Shown: piece by piece, positions 36,660 to 46,452 of the stretch | Layout of the letters: the number at the start of each line of letters is the position of its first letter | Numbering within the stretch: the first letter of the stretch is position 1 | Source: JAZGGS01 sp963749485 | GTDB taxonomy: Bacteria; Bacteroidota; Ignavibacteria; Ignavibacteriales; Ignavibacteriaceae | Direction of reading: 5' to 3' | Length of the DNA: 51,644 nt | Assembly (NCBI GenBank): GCA_963749485.1 | Contig: CAVVMV010000005.1 | Span: 1-51,644 of the forward strand | Notes under the pieces: generated by a model | Seen by the model: the letters and a program-made list of their open reading frames with translations, nothing else | Told to the model about the DNA's origin: nothing | Databases searched by the model: none | Position numbers and translations under genes: made by a program

Positions 36660-39600
36660 TTAAAAACTTATCTTTTCAATATTGATAGAAAATGTTTGTT
36701 CCCCAATTTCCCAATCCTGTTTAAATCCTTTGTTTTCATTTCCATTGTGTTCCAGGCATTCAGCTAAAGTTTCATTTGAAATATACTGATTGAAAGTTTC
36801 AACAGCATCAATAATCAGTTCGCTGCCGGAATAATAGATTTTTATTTTGTCTGTTACCTCAAATCCTGCATCTTTGCGCATGTTTTGTACCCTGTTAACA
36901 AATTCGCGTGCAAGTCCTTCGGCTATAAGCTGAACATCAAGTTCTTTATCAATAGCCGCGGTTACTGTGCCGTCGCTTTCCACTGCCCAACCTTTTATTT
37001 CCGAACTAACTACTATAATATCTTCTTTCGTAATTGTCAATTCAGAATCATCTATCGAAAGAGGAATTTTCTCTCCTGCTTCCAGTTTCGATATCTCGTT
37101 TTTATCTAAAGCAGAAATAGCTGCTGCAACCTGTTTAACTTGCTTACCAAAACGAGGACCAATTGATTTGAAATTGGCTTTAGCAGATTTTTGTACGATT
37201 TCAGAATCATCTTCAAGGATAACAAGCTCTTTTATATTTACCTCATCAAGTATAACATCTTTCATCAAAGCCAGCGCTTCGCGCATACCTGCTTCAACAG
37301 CAACCATTATTTTTTTAAGCGGCTGTCTTACTTTCAGGTTTTCTTTTGCGCGCATCGCCCTGGTTAAATAAACAACTCTCTGGGCAACATCCATTTTTAG
37401 TTCCAGCTCTTTATCCGTTTTCCCAACTTTCGGGTACTCAGAAAGGTGTATTGATTCATTACTTTCTTTACCGGTTACAGAGTTAAGATTCTGATAAATC
37501 TCTTCAGATAGAAAAGGTATAAAGGGTGAGGTTAACTTGCAGATTGTTTCCAGGCATTCATACAATGTTTGGTATGCTGCAAGTTTGCTTTCGTTCATTT
37601 CAGATTTCCAAAAACGCCTGCGGCACCTTCTTACATACCAGTTAGAAAGCTGATCAACAGTAAAACTTGATACGGCTCTTGCAGCTTTTGTAATTTCGTA
37701 ACTTTCCATTAATTTTTCATATTCATCAACAAGAGAGTTAAGCCGCGAAAGTATCCACCTGTCAATCTCTTCTCTTTTTTCAAAAGGAACAGGAACTTCG
37801 TTGTAATTAAACTTATCGATGTTAGCATAAAGAGCGAAGAAGGAATAAGTGTTTAATAAAGTTCCAAAAAATTTTCTTTGAACTTCAATAAGTCCTTCTT
37901 CATCAAAAAGTGTAGGGCGCCATGGCGGACTGTTCGTAATTAAGTACCATCTTGTTGCATCTGCACCATATTTTTCAAAGAGCATAAATGGATCTACCGT
38001 GTTGCCCTTTGTTTTAGACATCTTTAATCCTTTTTTATCAAGGATAAGCTCATTAACAATGATATTTTTAAAGGCAACGCTATCAAAAAGCATTGAAGAA
38101 ATTGCATGAAGTGTGTAAAACCAACCCCTAGTTTGATCAATTCCCTCACTTATAAAATCTGCAGGAAAAGCATTCTTTTCAAACCATTCTTTATTTTCAA
38201 AAGGATAATGATATTGTGCAAATGGCATAGAGCCGGAATCGAACCATACATCGATTAATTCAGGAGTACGCTTATAAATTTTGCCATCTTTTTCAAATAA
38301 TATTTTATCAACAAACGGTTTATGAAGATCTAATTCTTCAATTTCGCTAACGGGTTTACGTTTGCCGTTCTCTTCAATATATCCTTCTTTCAATTCAGCA
38401 ATGCTGCCAACCGCAAACAAATCTCCATCATCACTTACCCAGATCGGCAAAGGAGTTGCCCAGAACCTGTCGCGCGAAAGAGCCCAATCTTTATTTTCCT
38501 CAAGCCAGTTTCCAAAACGACCTGCACCAACTTCAGGCGGCTGCCAGTTGATAGTTTTATTCAGCTCTATCATTCTATCTGCAATTGAGGTAGTTTTAAT
38601 GAACCACGATTCGCGGGCATAGTAAATTACCGGGACATCTTCGTTACGCCAGCTAAACGGGTAAGTATGAGTTATTGTCTCTTTTTTATAAAGCTTGCCT
38701 TCCTGCTTCATCTTATAGATGATATCTTTATCAGCATCTTTAACAAATTGCCCTGCAAAATCTGTTACCTCCTCGGTAAACAATCCTCCGCGCGTTACCG
38801 GCTGCATCATTGGTAAATCGTATTTCTTTGATAAATCGTAATCATCAGCTCCAAATGCCGGGGCAATATGAACAATTCCCGATCCATCTTTAGTGCTTAC
38901 AAATTCAGCTGCGCATACATAGAAAGCTTTTTTATTAACTTTTACATAATCAAATAACTGTTCGTACTCAATTCGTTCCAGCTCGCTTCCCTTTACTCTT
39001 TCAAGAACTTCATAATCACCATCGATAACTGAAAGAAGTTCCTCAGCAAGAATAATTTTCTTTTCTTTATTTAAGATCTTCACATAAGTAATATCCGGTC
39101 CAACAGCCAGGGCAACGTTGGAAATCAGTGTCCAGGGAGTTGTTGTCCACACAAGAAAATATTCATAAGAATTTTTTAGTTTGAAAAGTGCATAAACAGA
39201 TGGATCCTTTGTTTCCCTGTAACCAAGTGCCAGTTCATGCGCTGAAAGTACAGTTTCTGATTGAGGATCCTGCGGAACGATTTTGTAATCTTTGTATATA
39301 AGCCCTTTATCGAATAAAGTTTTAAGCGCCCACCAAACTGATTCAATATAATTATTTGTTAAAGTTACATATGCAGCATCAAGATCGACCCAGTACCCCA
39401 TCCGGGTTGTCATTTTTTCCCAGAGATCTAAATAAGTAAAAACACTATCGCGGCATGCCTGGTTATATTTTTCAATTCCAAACTCAATTGCTTCACTCTT
39501 ATGTTTTATACCTAACTTTTTCTCCACCTCAATTTCAACCGGCAGCCCGTGAGTATCCCATCCAGCTTTTCTTTCAACTCTGTAGCCCTTTAATGTTTTA

Positions 39601-39812
39601 TAACGGCAGACAAGGTCTTTAATCGTTCTGGAAATAACATGATGGATACCGGGTTTTCCATTTGCAGTGGGAGGTCCTTCATAGAAAGTGAAAGGTTTTT
39701 CTTCTGATCTGGAAGATATACTTTTCTCAAAAATTTTATTCTCCTCCCAGAATTTGAGTATCCGCTTCTCTATTTCGGGATAGCCAGTCGTATCTAAATT
39801 TTGCTTAAACAT
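36660..39812 (-). CDS. ileS: Isoleucyl-tRNA synthetase
   Basis: 1050 residues, intact. GPPTANGKPGIHHVISR carries the HIGH motif near residue 56; WTTTPWTLISN marks the editing (CP1) domain; GLKMSKTKGNTVDP is the KMSKS loop near 597. The C-terminal region is the long type-2 form (LARELVNR-like LAREFVNRVQNMRKDAGF), as in Bacteroidota, eukaryotes and mupirocin-resistant enzymes. Ends 18 bases before the dksA/traR-type gene. Its 3.1-kb length with no frame break contrasts with its neighbours. Confidence 0.97.
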   Translation of the reverse strand: MFKQNLDTTGYPEIEKRILKFWEENKIFEKSISSRSEEKPFTFYEGPPTANGKPGIHHVISRTIKDLVCRYKTLKGYRVERKAGWDTHGLPVEIEVEKKLGIKHKSEAIEFGIEKYNQACRDSVFTYLDLWEKMTTRMGYWVDLDAAYVTLTNNYIESVWWALKTLFDKGLIYKDYKIVPQDPQSETVLSAHELALGYRETKDPSVYALFKLKNSYEYFLVWTTTPWTLISNVALAVGPDITYVKILNKEKKIILAEELLSVIDGDYEVLERVKGSELERIEYEQLFDYVKVNKKAFYVCAAEFVSTKDGSGIVHIAPAFGADDYDLSKKYDLPMMQPVTRGGLFTEEVTDFAGQFVKDADKDIIYKMKQEGKLYKKETITHTYPFSWRNEDVPVIYYARESWFIKTTSIADRMIELNKTINWQPPEVGAGRFGNWLEENKDWALSRDRFWATPLPIWVSDDGDLFAVGSIAELKEGYIEENGKRKPVSEIEELDLHKPFVDKILFEKDGKIYKRTPELIDVWFDSGSMPFAQYHYPFENKEWFEKNAFPADFISEGIDQTRGWFYTLHAISSMLFDSVAFKNIIVNELILDKKGLKMSKTKGNTVDPFMLFEKYGADATRWYLITNSPPWRPTLFDEEGLIEVQRKFFGTLLNTYSFFALYANIDKFNYNEVPVPFEKREEIDRWILSRLNSLVDEYEKLMESYEITKAARAVSSFTVDQLSNWYVRRCRRRFWKSEMNESKLAAYQTLYECLETICKLTSPFIPFLSEEIYQNLNSVTGKESNESIHLSEYPKVGKTDKELELKMDVAQRVVYLTRAMRAKENLKVRQPLKKIMVAVEAGMREALALMKDVILDEVNIKELVILEDDSEIVQKSAKANFKSIGPRFGKQVKQVAAAISALDKNEISKLEAGEKIPLSIDDSELTITKEDIIVVSSEIKGWAVESDGTVTAAIDKELDVQLIAEGLAREFVNRVQNMRKDAGFEVTDKIKIYYSGSELIIDAVETFNQYISNETLAECLEHNGNENKGFKQDWEIGEQTFSINIEKISF

Positions 39813-39849
39813 TTATATAATAATCATCCTTAAGTTCGTACCCCAGCAG

Positions 39850-40461
39850 TTACAGCTCTTCGTAACGTTTAATCAATTCCTTTTCTGCCTGGATAAATTC
39901 TTTTAATTCACTTTCAATTCGTTCTTTTTTTAACATGGTATTCTTTGCATTTGCTTCGGCATCAAATATTATCTTTTCAGATTTTGTATATGCTTCTCTT
40001 AAAACTAATTCAGCTTCCTTCTTTGCATCTCCTGCTGATGCTTCCAGAAGTTTAACTTTTTCCGCAAGTAATACAGCTTGTTTTTCCCCGGCAAGAATTT
40101 CCTGTATTGCCATTCCAAAAATTCCCATAGAACCAAGTGTTATATTCCGCAAACTGAATAAGATAAGGTTTTCCGTAAGTAATTCGTTGGCGCTAAAATA
40201 ATCACTGAAAAACATTATAAGAACCATACTTACCGCAGTAACGGAAACAATAACCGCGAATATTACTTTACCTCCGTGATGCCAGCCAAGAGTACGGTTA
40301 ATATACCAACCACTGGCGAAGCAAAAAACTGACAGTACAAACCAAACTGCAAAATTTTGTTCACCAAAATTGAACAGGTCTGTATTAAGAAAGTTTGATG
40401 AGAAGATAAGCAGACCCAGCAAAGTGGGAGTTGAATAATTTGCCAATGCATTTTTTATCAT
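39850..40461 (-). CDS. Membrane protein with C-terminal coiled coil
   Basis: Not recognised. 203 residues: about four hydrophobic segments (roughly 12-28, 36-52, 66-86 and 100-122), then from about 130 to the end a charged helical stretch (AKKEAELVLREAYTKSEKII, FDAEANAKNTMLKKERIE) with heptad-like spacing, ending YEEL. It overlaps the PNP gene by four bases. The coiled coil resembles the tail of the nearby DivIVA-like protein in style, and both could act at the membrane in division or polar growth (inference). Confidence 0.75.
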   Translation of the reverse strand: MIKNALANYSTPTLLGLLIFSSNFLNTDLFNFGEQNFAVWFVLSVFCFASGWYINRTLGWHHGGKVIFAVIVSVTAVSMVLIMFFSDYFSANELLTENLILFSLRNITLGSMGIFGMAIQEILAGEKQAVLLAEKVKLLEASAGDAKKEAELVLREAYTKSEKIIFDAEANAKNTMLKKERIESELKEFIQAEKELIKRYEEL

Positions 40462-41282
40462 TGTATTCTCTTTATTACTTCTTTCATTATCAAAGTCATT
40501 TTAGGTTCAGCTTTCATAGCTGTTGCAATTATTTCTTCAACATTAACCGGTTTTAAGGAATCTGGGAAACACTCATCTGTTACAATACTAACTCCCAAAA
40601 CCTTCATTCCCATATGATTTGCAATTATGTTTTCAGGGATTGTAGACATTCCAACCACATCAGCTCCAATAGCTCTTAAAAACCTGTACTCAGCTTTTGT
40701 TTCAAGATTAGGACCTGGAACAGCAACATAAACTCCGCGTTGAACTTTAATTTTATTTTCCAGAGCAAGTTCTTCGGCTAGTTCAATCAGTTCCTTACTG
40801 TATGGCTCACTCATATCGGGGAACCGTGGTCCAAGGTCATCTTCATTTTTTCCGATGAGTGGATTATCACCAAGAAGGTTTATATGATCGCTCATCAGCA
40901 TTACATCGCCCCGTTTATATATCGGGTTCATTCCACCGCAGGCATTGGAAACCAGCAAAGTTTTTACACCAAGGAATTTCATCACTCTTACCGGGTAAGT
41001 GATTTGTTTCATCGAATAACCTTCGTAGAAATGAAACCTGCCCTGCATTGCAACAACGTTTTTACTATTAATAGTTCCAAATATTAATTTACCGTGATGC
41101 GATTCAACGGTTGATAGAGGAAAGTGCGGAAGGTTTTCGTAATCAATTTCGTGCTTTACATTAATCTCTTTTACAAGACCGCCCAAGCCGGTACCAAGGA
41201 TTATTCCTACAGGATATTCGTCTGTAGTAAACTTTCTTATAACATCAACAGTTTGATTTATTTTTTTAGTTAAGTCGCTCAT
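40458..41282 (-). CDS. Purine nucleoside phosphorylase (class I, trimeric type)
   Basis: Splits purine nucleosides with phosphate to give free base and ribose-1-phosphate. GIILGTGLGGL (phosphate loop), VESHHGKLIFG, MQGRFHFYEGYSM, SNACGGMNP, AVPGPNLETKAEYRF and VGMSTIPENIIANHMG with the conserved Met/Ser/Asn, VTDECFP. 274 residues, normal for the PunA/DeoD-II family. Inserted in the divIVA-ileS string and coupled to the membrane protein after it. Confidence 0.95.
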   Translation of the reverse strand: MSDLTKKINQTVDVIRKFTTDEYPVGIILGTGLGGLVKEINVKHEIDYENLPHFPLSTVESHHGKLIFGTINSKNVVAMQGRFHFYEGYSMKQITYPVRVMKFLGVKTLLVSNACGGMNPIYKRGDVMLMSDHINLLGDNPLIGKNEDDLGPRFPDMSEPYSKELIELAEELALENKIKVQRGVYVAVPGPNLETKAEYRFLRAIGADVVGMSTIPENIIANHMGMKVLGVSIVTDECFPDSLKPVNVEEIIATAMKAEPKMTLIMKEVIKRIQ

Positions 41283-41290
41283 AATCTTTT

Positions 41291-41826
41291 CTACAGGAGT
41301 TTATTTACAATATCATCTACATCAATATCAACATTTTCCTGCGATTCAGTTTTTCTCGGTTGAACCGGTTCATCCCCGGCATCTTTTACTTTGCTCTCCA
41401 GAAGATGTGCCTGGGAATTTATGATCGATTTTAATCTGGCAATAATTAAATCTCTTTCTTCCCTAAGATTTACAACAGCATTGCGTATATCGTTTGCTTC
41501 CTGCCTTGCATTTTCCAGCATTTGTGAAGCTTTAATTTCTGCTTCTTTCATCATCAAGTTGGTTTGTTTCTTCGAAGATTCAAACGCTTTGGAAGATGAT
41601 TCCTGCGCCTTAAGCAAAGTACTTTGCAGGTTTTTTTCTATACTCCGGTATTCAGCAACACGTTCGTTAAGAGATTCAACTTCTCCTTTAAACTTTCGTT
41701 TTCCTGGATAAGCGAATCAACATCACTTGCAATTTTATCCAGGAACGCCTGCACTTCTTCGGGATCGAAGCCTCTTAGTGATTTAGTAAATTCCTGTTTT
41801 TTAATTAGTAGGGGAGAAAGTTTCAT
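41291..41826 (-). CDS. divIVA: DivIVA-like protein (one frameshift)
   Basis: Coiled-coil protein that marks negatively curved membrane in other bacteria. The N-terminus KLSPLLIKKQEFTKSLRGFD, PEEVQAFLDKIASDV is the DivIVA lipid-binding domain. A one-base deletion near 41680 breaks the frame; the alternative frame reads GEVESLNERVAEYRSIEKNL, then TLLKAQESSSKAFESSKKQT. Rejoined length about 178 residues with a long coiled coil and an acidic tail ending VDDIVNKLL. Its ATG overlaps the yggS stop by four bases, the same order (yggS before divIVA) as in many Gram-positive bacteria. Confidence 0.85.
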
Positions 41827-42524
41827 AACTGCTCCTGTTGTTTGGTATATTTTCTCTTTCCAAAAATAGCTGAACCGATTCTTAACATAGTAGCACCTTC
41901 TTCAATAGCTATTTCAAAATCGTTTGTCATTCCCATGGATAGTTCACTCAGGTTGAATCCATAACCATTTAATTTATCTTTTAATTTACGCAATTCGCTA
42001 AAACTTTGCCTGATAATCTTTTCATCATTTGTAAAGGGAGCCATGGTCATCAAGCCGGTAAGATTAATATTTTCAAGAGAACCGCAATGCCGGGCAAGCG
42101 CTGTTAAATTGTCTTCTCCTTCAGCCCCAGATTTGCTCTCTTCAAAAGATGTTTTTACTTCAAGTAAGATCTTCTGCACCTTACCTAATTTAGCTGCCTG
42201 TTTATCTATTTCATCCGCAAGAGTAATTGAATCAACTGAGTGAATGAATGAAGCAGCTTTTACGACATATTTAACTTTGTTACGCTGCAGGCCGCCAATA
42301 AAGTGCCAGTTAACTTTATCACCTAAAATATTGTATTTATCTCTTAATTCCTGTGCTTTGTTCTCACCAAAATCTGTAAGCCCCAAATCATTTGCATTGT
42401 TAATTGCATCAACACCATAAGTCTTCGAAACAGCAATAAGTCTAATCTTTTCCGGATCCCGGTTTAGCTCATTGCATTTATCTTTTATCTGTTCGTTTAA
42501 TATCTTTAGATTTTCTGCAATCAT
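41823..42524 (-). CDS. yggS: YggS-family pyridoxal-phosphate homeostasis protein
   Basis: 233 residues. PLP-binding RLIAVSKTYGVDAIN with the Lys near residue 33, GENKAQELRDKY, WHFIGGLQRNKVKYV, and the C-terminal LSMGMTNDFEIAIEEGATML and RIGSAIFGKR. It binds PLP as a free-standing TIM-barrel carrier and has no known catalytic turnover. First gene of the long minus-strand string; 4-base overlap with divIVA. Confidence 0.95.
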   Translation of the reverse strand: MIAENLKILNEQIKDKCNELNRDPEKIRLIAVSKTYGVDAINNANDLGLTDFGENKAQELRDKYNILGDKVNWHFIGGLQRNKVKYVVKAASFIHSVDSITLADEIDKQAAKLGKVQKILLEVKTSFEESKSGAEGEDNLTALARHCGSLENINLTGLMTMAPFTNDEKIIRQSFSELRKLKDKLNGYGFNLSELSMGMTNDFEIAIEEGATMLRIGSAIFGKRKYTKQQEQL

Positions 42525-42767
42525 AGTAAAATTAAGGATGTGAATGTATTGGTTTTATCATCAAAAATCAATGTTTACATTTATTTTAAGTATCCAAATC
42601 AATTAATATGAACATATTGATAATGTTGGTCTCGGCTGTCTTGTTGAATCACTAAGCATGAATTGTCATAAATATGAAAGCAGAATACTGAATAGATTAC
42701 TAAAAACCATTTTCAGATAAGAATTTTGTAATTTTGTTTTTTCAATTTTAAAATTGTGGAGATTTAT

Positions 42768-43745
42768 ATGGGAAGCCAGTTATTAGAAGAAATAAAAAAT
42801 AAAGCAATAAAATTAAATAAAACAATCGTTTTACCTGAATCACATGATGAAAGAGTTTTAAAGGCAGCTGAAATTTTAGCCCGTGAAAAGATAGTCTCTG
42901 TAATTACTCTTGGTGATGATGACCGCGTACGCAGCGATGCAAAAAAATTAGATGTTGATCTAACAGGAATAAGAGTAATTGATCCATCTACTTCTGATAA
43001 ATTAAGTGATTTTACAAACCTCTATTTTAACCTGCGCAAACATAAGGGAGTTACTGTTGAAAAAGCACGCGAGACAGTTTTAAGAGATTTATTTTTTGCA
43101 GCAATGATGGTAAAAGAAGGAATGGCTGACGGCAGCGTGGCTGGTTCTTCCGCTTCAACTGCTGATGTAATGAGAGCTGGAATACAATGCGTGGGAATAC
43201 CTGAAGGGATTTCAATTGTATCAAGTTTTTTCCTGATGATCTTTCCGGAAAAAGTTTACAGCTTTGCTGATTGCGCTGTTGTTCCCGATCCTGATGCAAA
43301 CCAGCTTGCTGATATTGCTATATCCACAGCAGATAACCACCGTAATTTAATAGGCGAGGAACCTCGTGTAGCAATGCTTTCATTTTCAACAAAAGGAAGT
43401 GCTCAGCACGAAAGTGTTGATAAAATTATTGATGCGGTAAAAGTTATAAAAGATAAAAGACCGGATTTAGAAGTAGATGGAGAATTGCAATTCGATGCAG
43501 CAATAATTGATTCGATTGGAAAGAAGAAAGCACCCGGTAGCACTGTTGCGGGAAATGCAAATGTTCTGGTATTCCCCGATCTGAATTCCGGAAATATTGG
43601 TTACAAAATTGCGCAGCGTCTTGGCGGAGCAGAAGCTGTGGGTCCAATGGTGCAAGGATTAAACAAACCATTTTTTGATCTTAGCCGCGGCTGCAGTGTT
43701 GATGATATTGTTAATACTGCTTCAATTGCAGCTTTGATGAGTTAA
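42768..43745 (+). CDS. pta: Phosphate acetyltransferase
   Basis: Exchanges acetyl between CoA and phosphate; with AckA it links acetyl-CoA to acetate. VLPESHDERVLKAAEIL, MMVKEGMADGSVAGSSASTA, SFSTKGSAQHESVDKI, GELQFDAAIIDSIGKKKAPG and VFPDLNSGNIGYKIAQRLGG are all typical. About 325 residues, the short single-domain form. I start at 42768 (GGAG seven bases before) rather than the GTG at 42756, which contains that site. A TAATTTTG word at 42729-42736 resembles the Bacteroidota -7 element. No ackA in the window. Confidence 0.96.
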   Translation: MGSQLLEEIKNKAIKLNKTIVLPESHDERVLKAAEILAREKIVSVITLGDDDRVRSDAKKLDVDLTGIRVIDPSTSDKLSDFTNLYFNLRKHKGVTVEKARETVLRDLFFAAMMVKEGMADGSVAGSSASTADVMRAGIQCVGIPEGISIVSSFFLMIFPEKVYSFADCAVVPDPDANQLADIAISTADNHRNLIGEEPRVAMLSFSTKGSAQHESVDKIIDAVKVIKDKRPDLEVDGELQFDAAIIDSIGKKKAPGSTVAGNANVLVFPDLNSGNIGYKIAQRLGGAEAVGPMVQGLNKPFFDLSRGCSVDDIVNTASIAALMS

Positions 43746-43921
43746 TAAACAAAAATAATTCGTTTTGATTTTCTCTGCGTTCCCTCCTTGCAGGCAGGTA
43801 GGTTTGCGAATTCTCTGCTTCCTTCGAATGAAACCTTTTATTATGCAAAGCACGCAAAGTGGAAAACGCGAAGGTCTCTAAGGGTTGACTGAAGGTTCAC
43901 AGGGAAAGAATACTATCCACC
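43746..43921. repeat. Repeat-like intergenic stretch
   Basis: 175 bases after pta with no open frame of coding character. It contains CCTTGCAGGCAGGTAGG, two copies of TTCTCTGC with variation, and GCAAAGCACGCAAAG, words I recall as common dispersed repeats in Bacteroidota-type genomes. GC content rises against the flanks. Possibly a non-autonomous repeat copy. Confidence 0.35.
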
Positions 43922-43978
43922 TTGCAAGGCAGAATGTTTTTATTCATATTTTCGCTTCTATATTCAGATAAAATAATT

Positions 43979-44374
43979 ATGATATTGTTACTCGCAGCTT
44001 GTATTGATTTAATTTTCAACATTCCCTTCGGTTACTGGCGGGCAAATACCAAAAGGTTTTCTGTTCAGTGGTTTTTATCCATTCATTTACCAATTCCCTT
44101 CATTATCGCTTTAAGGATTTATTCAGGAATTGGATTCGAATTTATTACTTACCCAATAATGGTTTCTGCTTTTTTACTCGGACAGCATTTTGGATATAAG
44201 TATCATAATTGGCGGAAAGAAAATAAGCGTACACCTTTATCATCTTGCTTAATACTTGATATTGTAAGAGTTGAAGATAAAACCCCAATAAGCAGAACAG
44301 GAATCGTAACAAATTACTATCCCTGTTTCAACTTTTCCTTCACTAACAGTTTTGCATTTATTATATCTTTATGA
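43979..44374 (+). CDS. Small three-span membrane protein (C-terminus doubtful)
   Basis: Not assigned a function. From ATG 43979 the frame gives ILLLAACIDLIFNIPFGYWR, then QWFLSIHLPIPFIIALRIYS and FEFITYPIMVSAFLLGQHFG, three membrane spans, followed by YKYHNWRKEN. The last 48 residues or so (from KRTPLSSC) look unlike a protein tail and overlap the opposite-strand TerB gene, so the real stop may be near 44230, lost by a frame error. An ATG 19 codons upstream is possible. It resembles conserved small membrane proteins of unknown role. Confidence 0.55.
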   Translation: MILLLAACIDLIFNIPFGYWRANTKRFSVQWFLSIHLPIPFIIALRIYSGIGFEFITYPIMVSAFLLGQHFGYKYHNWRKENKRTPLSSCLILDIVRVEDKTPISRTGIVTNYYPCFNFSFTNSFAFIISL

Positions 44375-44799
44375 TCAACATTTAGCATACCGCCGATTAC
44401 TTTAACAAGCCGGTCTTCATATTTATTGAGTATATCATCTACGTAAATTATTTTCCAGAGACCTTCGAGCAATTCCAGCTTTTCTTCACGACTAAAATGT
44501 TTATTTATTATTGATGCAAATTCGTAAATGCTTGTACTTTCTTCCAGTTTCTTTTCCGAGAGTTCAATTAATTCGTGTACACAATCTTCATCAAGATTAA
44601 ATGTGTTTTGCATAATGTGAATAACTCTTTGTCGTTCCTCATCGGAAAAATCTCCATCCGCCTTTGCCATTTCTATAAACAAAGCAGCTGCTGCTACCTG
44701 AAGTTTATTATGATGATTTTCCTCTCCTTTTTCAACAGCTTCAGGCGAGCTGTCCTGCATTTTATCCTGCAGCAATGTTTTTCTTAAATATTCGAACAT
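44317..44799 (-). CDS. TerB-like (DjlA N-domain type) helical protein
   Basis: 160 residues, all helical. AAAALFIEMAKADGDFSDEE with the acidic pair Asp-x-Asp-x4-Asp/Glu and EKLELLEGLWKIIYVDDILN are characteristic of the TerB / DjlA family, which is linked to tellurite resistance and co-chaperones and may bind metal. No J domain. Monocistronic, 51 bases from the MarR-GNAT gene. Confidence 0.85.
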   Translation of the reverse strand: MFEYLRKTLLQDKMQDSSPEAVEKGEENHHNKLQVAAAALFIEMAKADGDFSDEERQRVIHIMQNTFNLDEDCVHELIELSEKKLEESTSIYEFASIINKHFSREEKLELLEGLWKIIYVDDILNKYEDRLVKVIGGMLNVDHKDIINAKLLVKEKLKQG

Positions 44800-44850
44800 A
44801 ATCTCTCTTCATTTTATATATTGAATTGAGAGGTTAAAATAATATTAAAA

Positions 44851-45801
44851 TTATCTCAGATTCAACTCCATTCTAATCAACTTTCTCTTATACTTGTTAT
44901 CATATTCATAGGGAATTGTAACAAACCCAAGTTTACGGTAAAGATGAATTGCTGCAGTAAGCTTATGATTTGTATCGAGAACTAATTTTTTAGCTCTCTT
45001 TGATACTGCAAACCCGATAATTGTTAAACCAAGCTTATTACCGACCTGTTTTCCTTGCGCTTTTTCCATAACAGCCATTTTTGTCAGTTCATAAGTCTTT
45101 CTATCAACTTTTATCACAGCGCAAGTTCCGATGACTTCATTATTAAGTAGTGCAAAAAATACTTCACCTCCCTTATTTATTATCTCCTCTTCCGGTGAAT
45201 TAATTATTTTTTTGTCATATGGTTCAACAGTAAAATATTTATCAAGCCATTCTATGTTAAGATTCTTGAAATCCTTCTTATATTTTTTTTGATAGGCGAT
45301 TATCTTCACTTCATGAAGTTGCTTCTCTTTAATTTTATTAGAAATATTTTTAATTAGTTTATCAGTGGAAATGATTTTCTCTAGTTTCGATATTACATCC
45401 ATAACATCATAGCCAGTTTCACTAACCAGGAAATTAATTGATGCTTCAATTTCATTCAGTACCGGCTTAAGTAATTCGAATTTTTCTCTGCCTCTTTCAG
45501 TAATGCTGATAATTGTAACCCGCTTATCAGCTATAAGTTTTTCTGTTTTGATGAAGCCCTTTTCCAGCAATTGGTTTGTTAATTGAACTACTGCGGGATG
45601 TGTAATGCCTAAATAATCCGCCAGTGATTGAACACTGAGTTCGCCTTTATCATAAAGTGCGGAGATTACTGGAATCCACCTTGTTTCAAAATCAACTTTA
45701 TAATCCTTACAAATTTTCCCAACTTGCGAATTAAGATTTTCACCTATTTTTTTAAGCCGGGAACCGAGCATAAGAGAACCGGAAGTGAATAAATTTGTCA
45801 C
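44851..45801 (-). CDS. MarR-type regulator fused to a GNAT acetyltransferase
   Basis: 316 residues. The N-terminal half is a MarR winged helix (LYDKGELSVQSLADYLGITH, PAVVQLTNQLLEKGFIKTEK, DKRVTIISITERGREKFELL). The C-terminal half is a GNAT domain from about 165 with EKAQGKQVGNKLGLTIIGFA as the acetyl-CoA loop and AIHLYRKLGFV at the end. Such fusions are known; the target of the acetyltransferase is not. An A/T-rich 78-base gap separates it from the VOC gene. Confidence 0.9.
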   Translation of the reverse strand: MTNLFTSGSLMLGSRLKKIGENLNSQVGKICKDYKVDFETRWIPVISALYDKGELSVQSLADYLGITHPAVVQLTNQLLEKGFIKTEKLIADKRVTIISITERGREKFELLKPVLNEIEASINFLVSETGYDVMDVISKLEKIISTDKLIKNISNKIKEKQLHEVKIIAYQKKYKKDFKNLNIEWLDKYFTVEPYDKKIINSPEEEIINKGGEVFFALLNNEVIGTCAVIKVDRKTYELTKMAVMEKAQGKQVGNKLGLTIIGFAVSKRAKKLVLDTNHKLTAAIHLYRKLGFVTIPYEYDNKYKRKLIRMELNLR

Positions 45802-45879
45802 TAAAATTATGTTGTCTATTACGTAATTACTTACTTATTACATCGAAAATAGTTAATAATCAAATAAATTCAAAATATT

Positions 45880-46371
45880 TTAACTATTATTCAATTCTGA
45901 AAGGAGATCCGGCAAATCGAGCGATTTAGTAAGGTGAACTAAATTTCCATCCTCATCAACGGGCCACTCATCACGTGGTCTATCATAATATAATTCAATC
46001 CCATTTCCATCAGGATCCTTTATATAAACTGATTCGGAAATTCCAGAATCGGAGGCACCTTCAATACGGTATTTTGTTTCCCAGAGAACTTTAAATGCCT
46101 TTGCAAGTTCCTTCCTGTCCGGATATAGAATTGCAAAATGATAAAGCCCCGAATGCCCTGGTGGCGGTGGCGTTACATCTTCACCTGCCCATGTATTCAA
46201 TCCTATATGATGATGGTAACTTCCGGAAGAGAGAAAAGCTGCGGTGGTTCCAAATCTTGCTGTAACCGCAAAACCCAGCAATTTATTATAAAATTCAATC
46301 GCTTTTTCCAGGTCGGAAACAGTTAAGTGGACATGTCCAATTCCAGCTTTAGGGTGAATTTGGTAACTCAT
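45880..46371 (-). CDS. VOC-family (glyoxalase / ring-cleavage dioxygenase-like) protein
   Basis: 163 residues. IGHVHLTVSDLEKAIEFYNK is the first beta-alpha-beta module with metal His (HVHL); HHHIGLNTWAG holds another His; GLYHFAILYPD starts the second module; YIKDPDGNGIELYYDRPRDE has the conserved metal Glu. Similar in style to YkcA/CatE-type proteins, but single length (two modules). Substrate unknown. Confidence 0.85.
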   Translation of the reverse strand: MSYQIHPKAGIGHVHLTVSDLEKAIEFYNKLLGFAVTARFGTTAAFLSSGSYHHHIGLNTWAGEDVTPPPPGHSGLYHFAILYPDRKELAKAFKVLWETKYRIEGASDSGISESVYIKDPDGNGIELYYDRPRDEWPVDEDGNLVHLTKSLDLPDLLSELNNS

Positions 46372-46452
46372 TTTCCAATTATGTTTGATTTAAAATCATT
46401 AATTAAGAAAGTATAGTGTTGATTATTCTGCTCATCAAAACGATTACAACTA

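Noticed and set aside
36427..36663. Plus-strand hydrophobic frame rich in Phe and Val
   Set aside because: It is the antisense of Lys codons in the H1-like tail.
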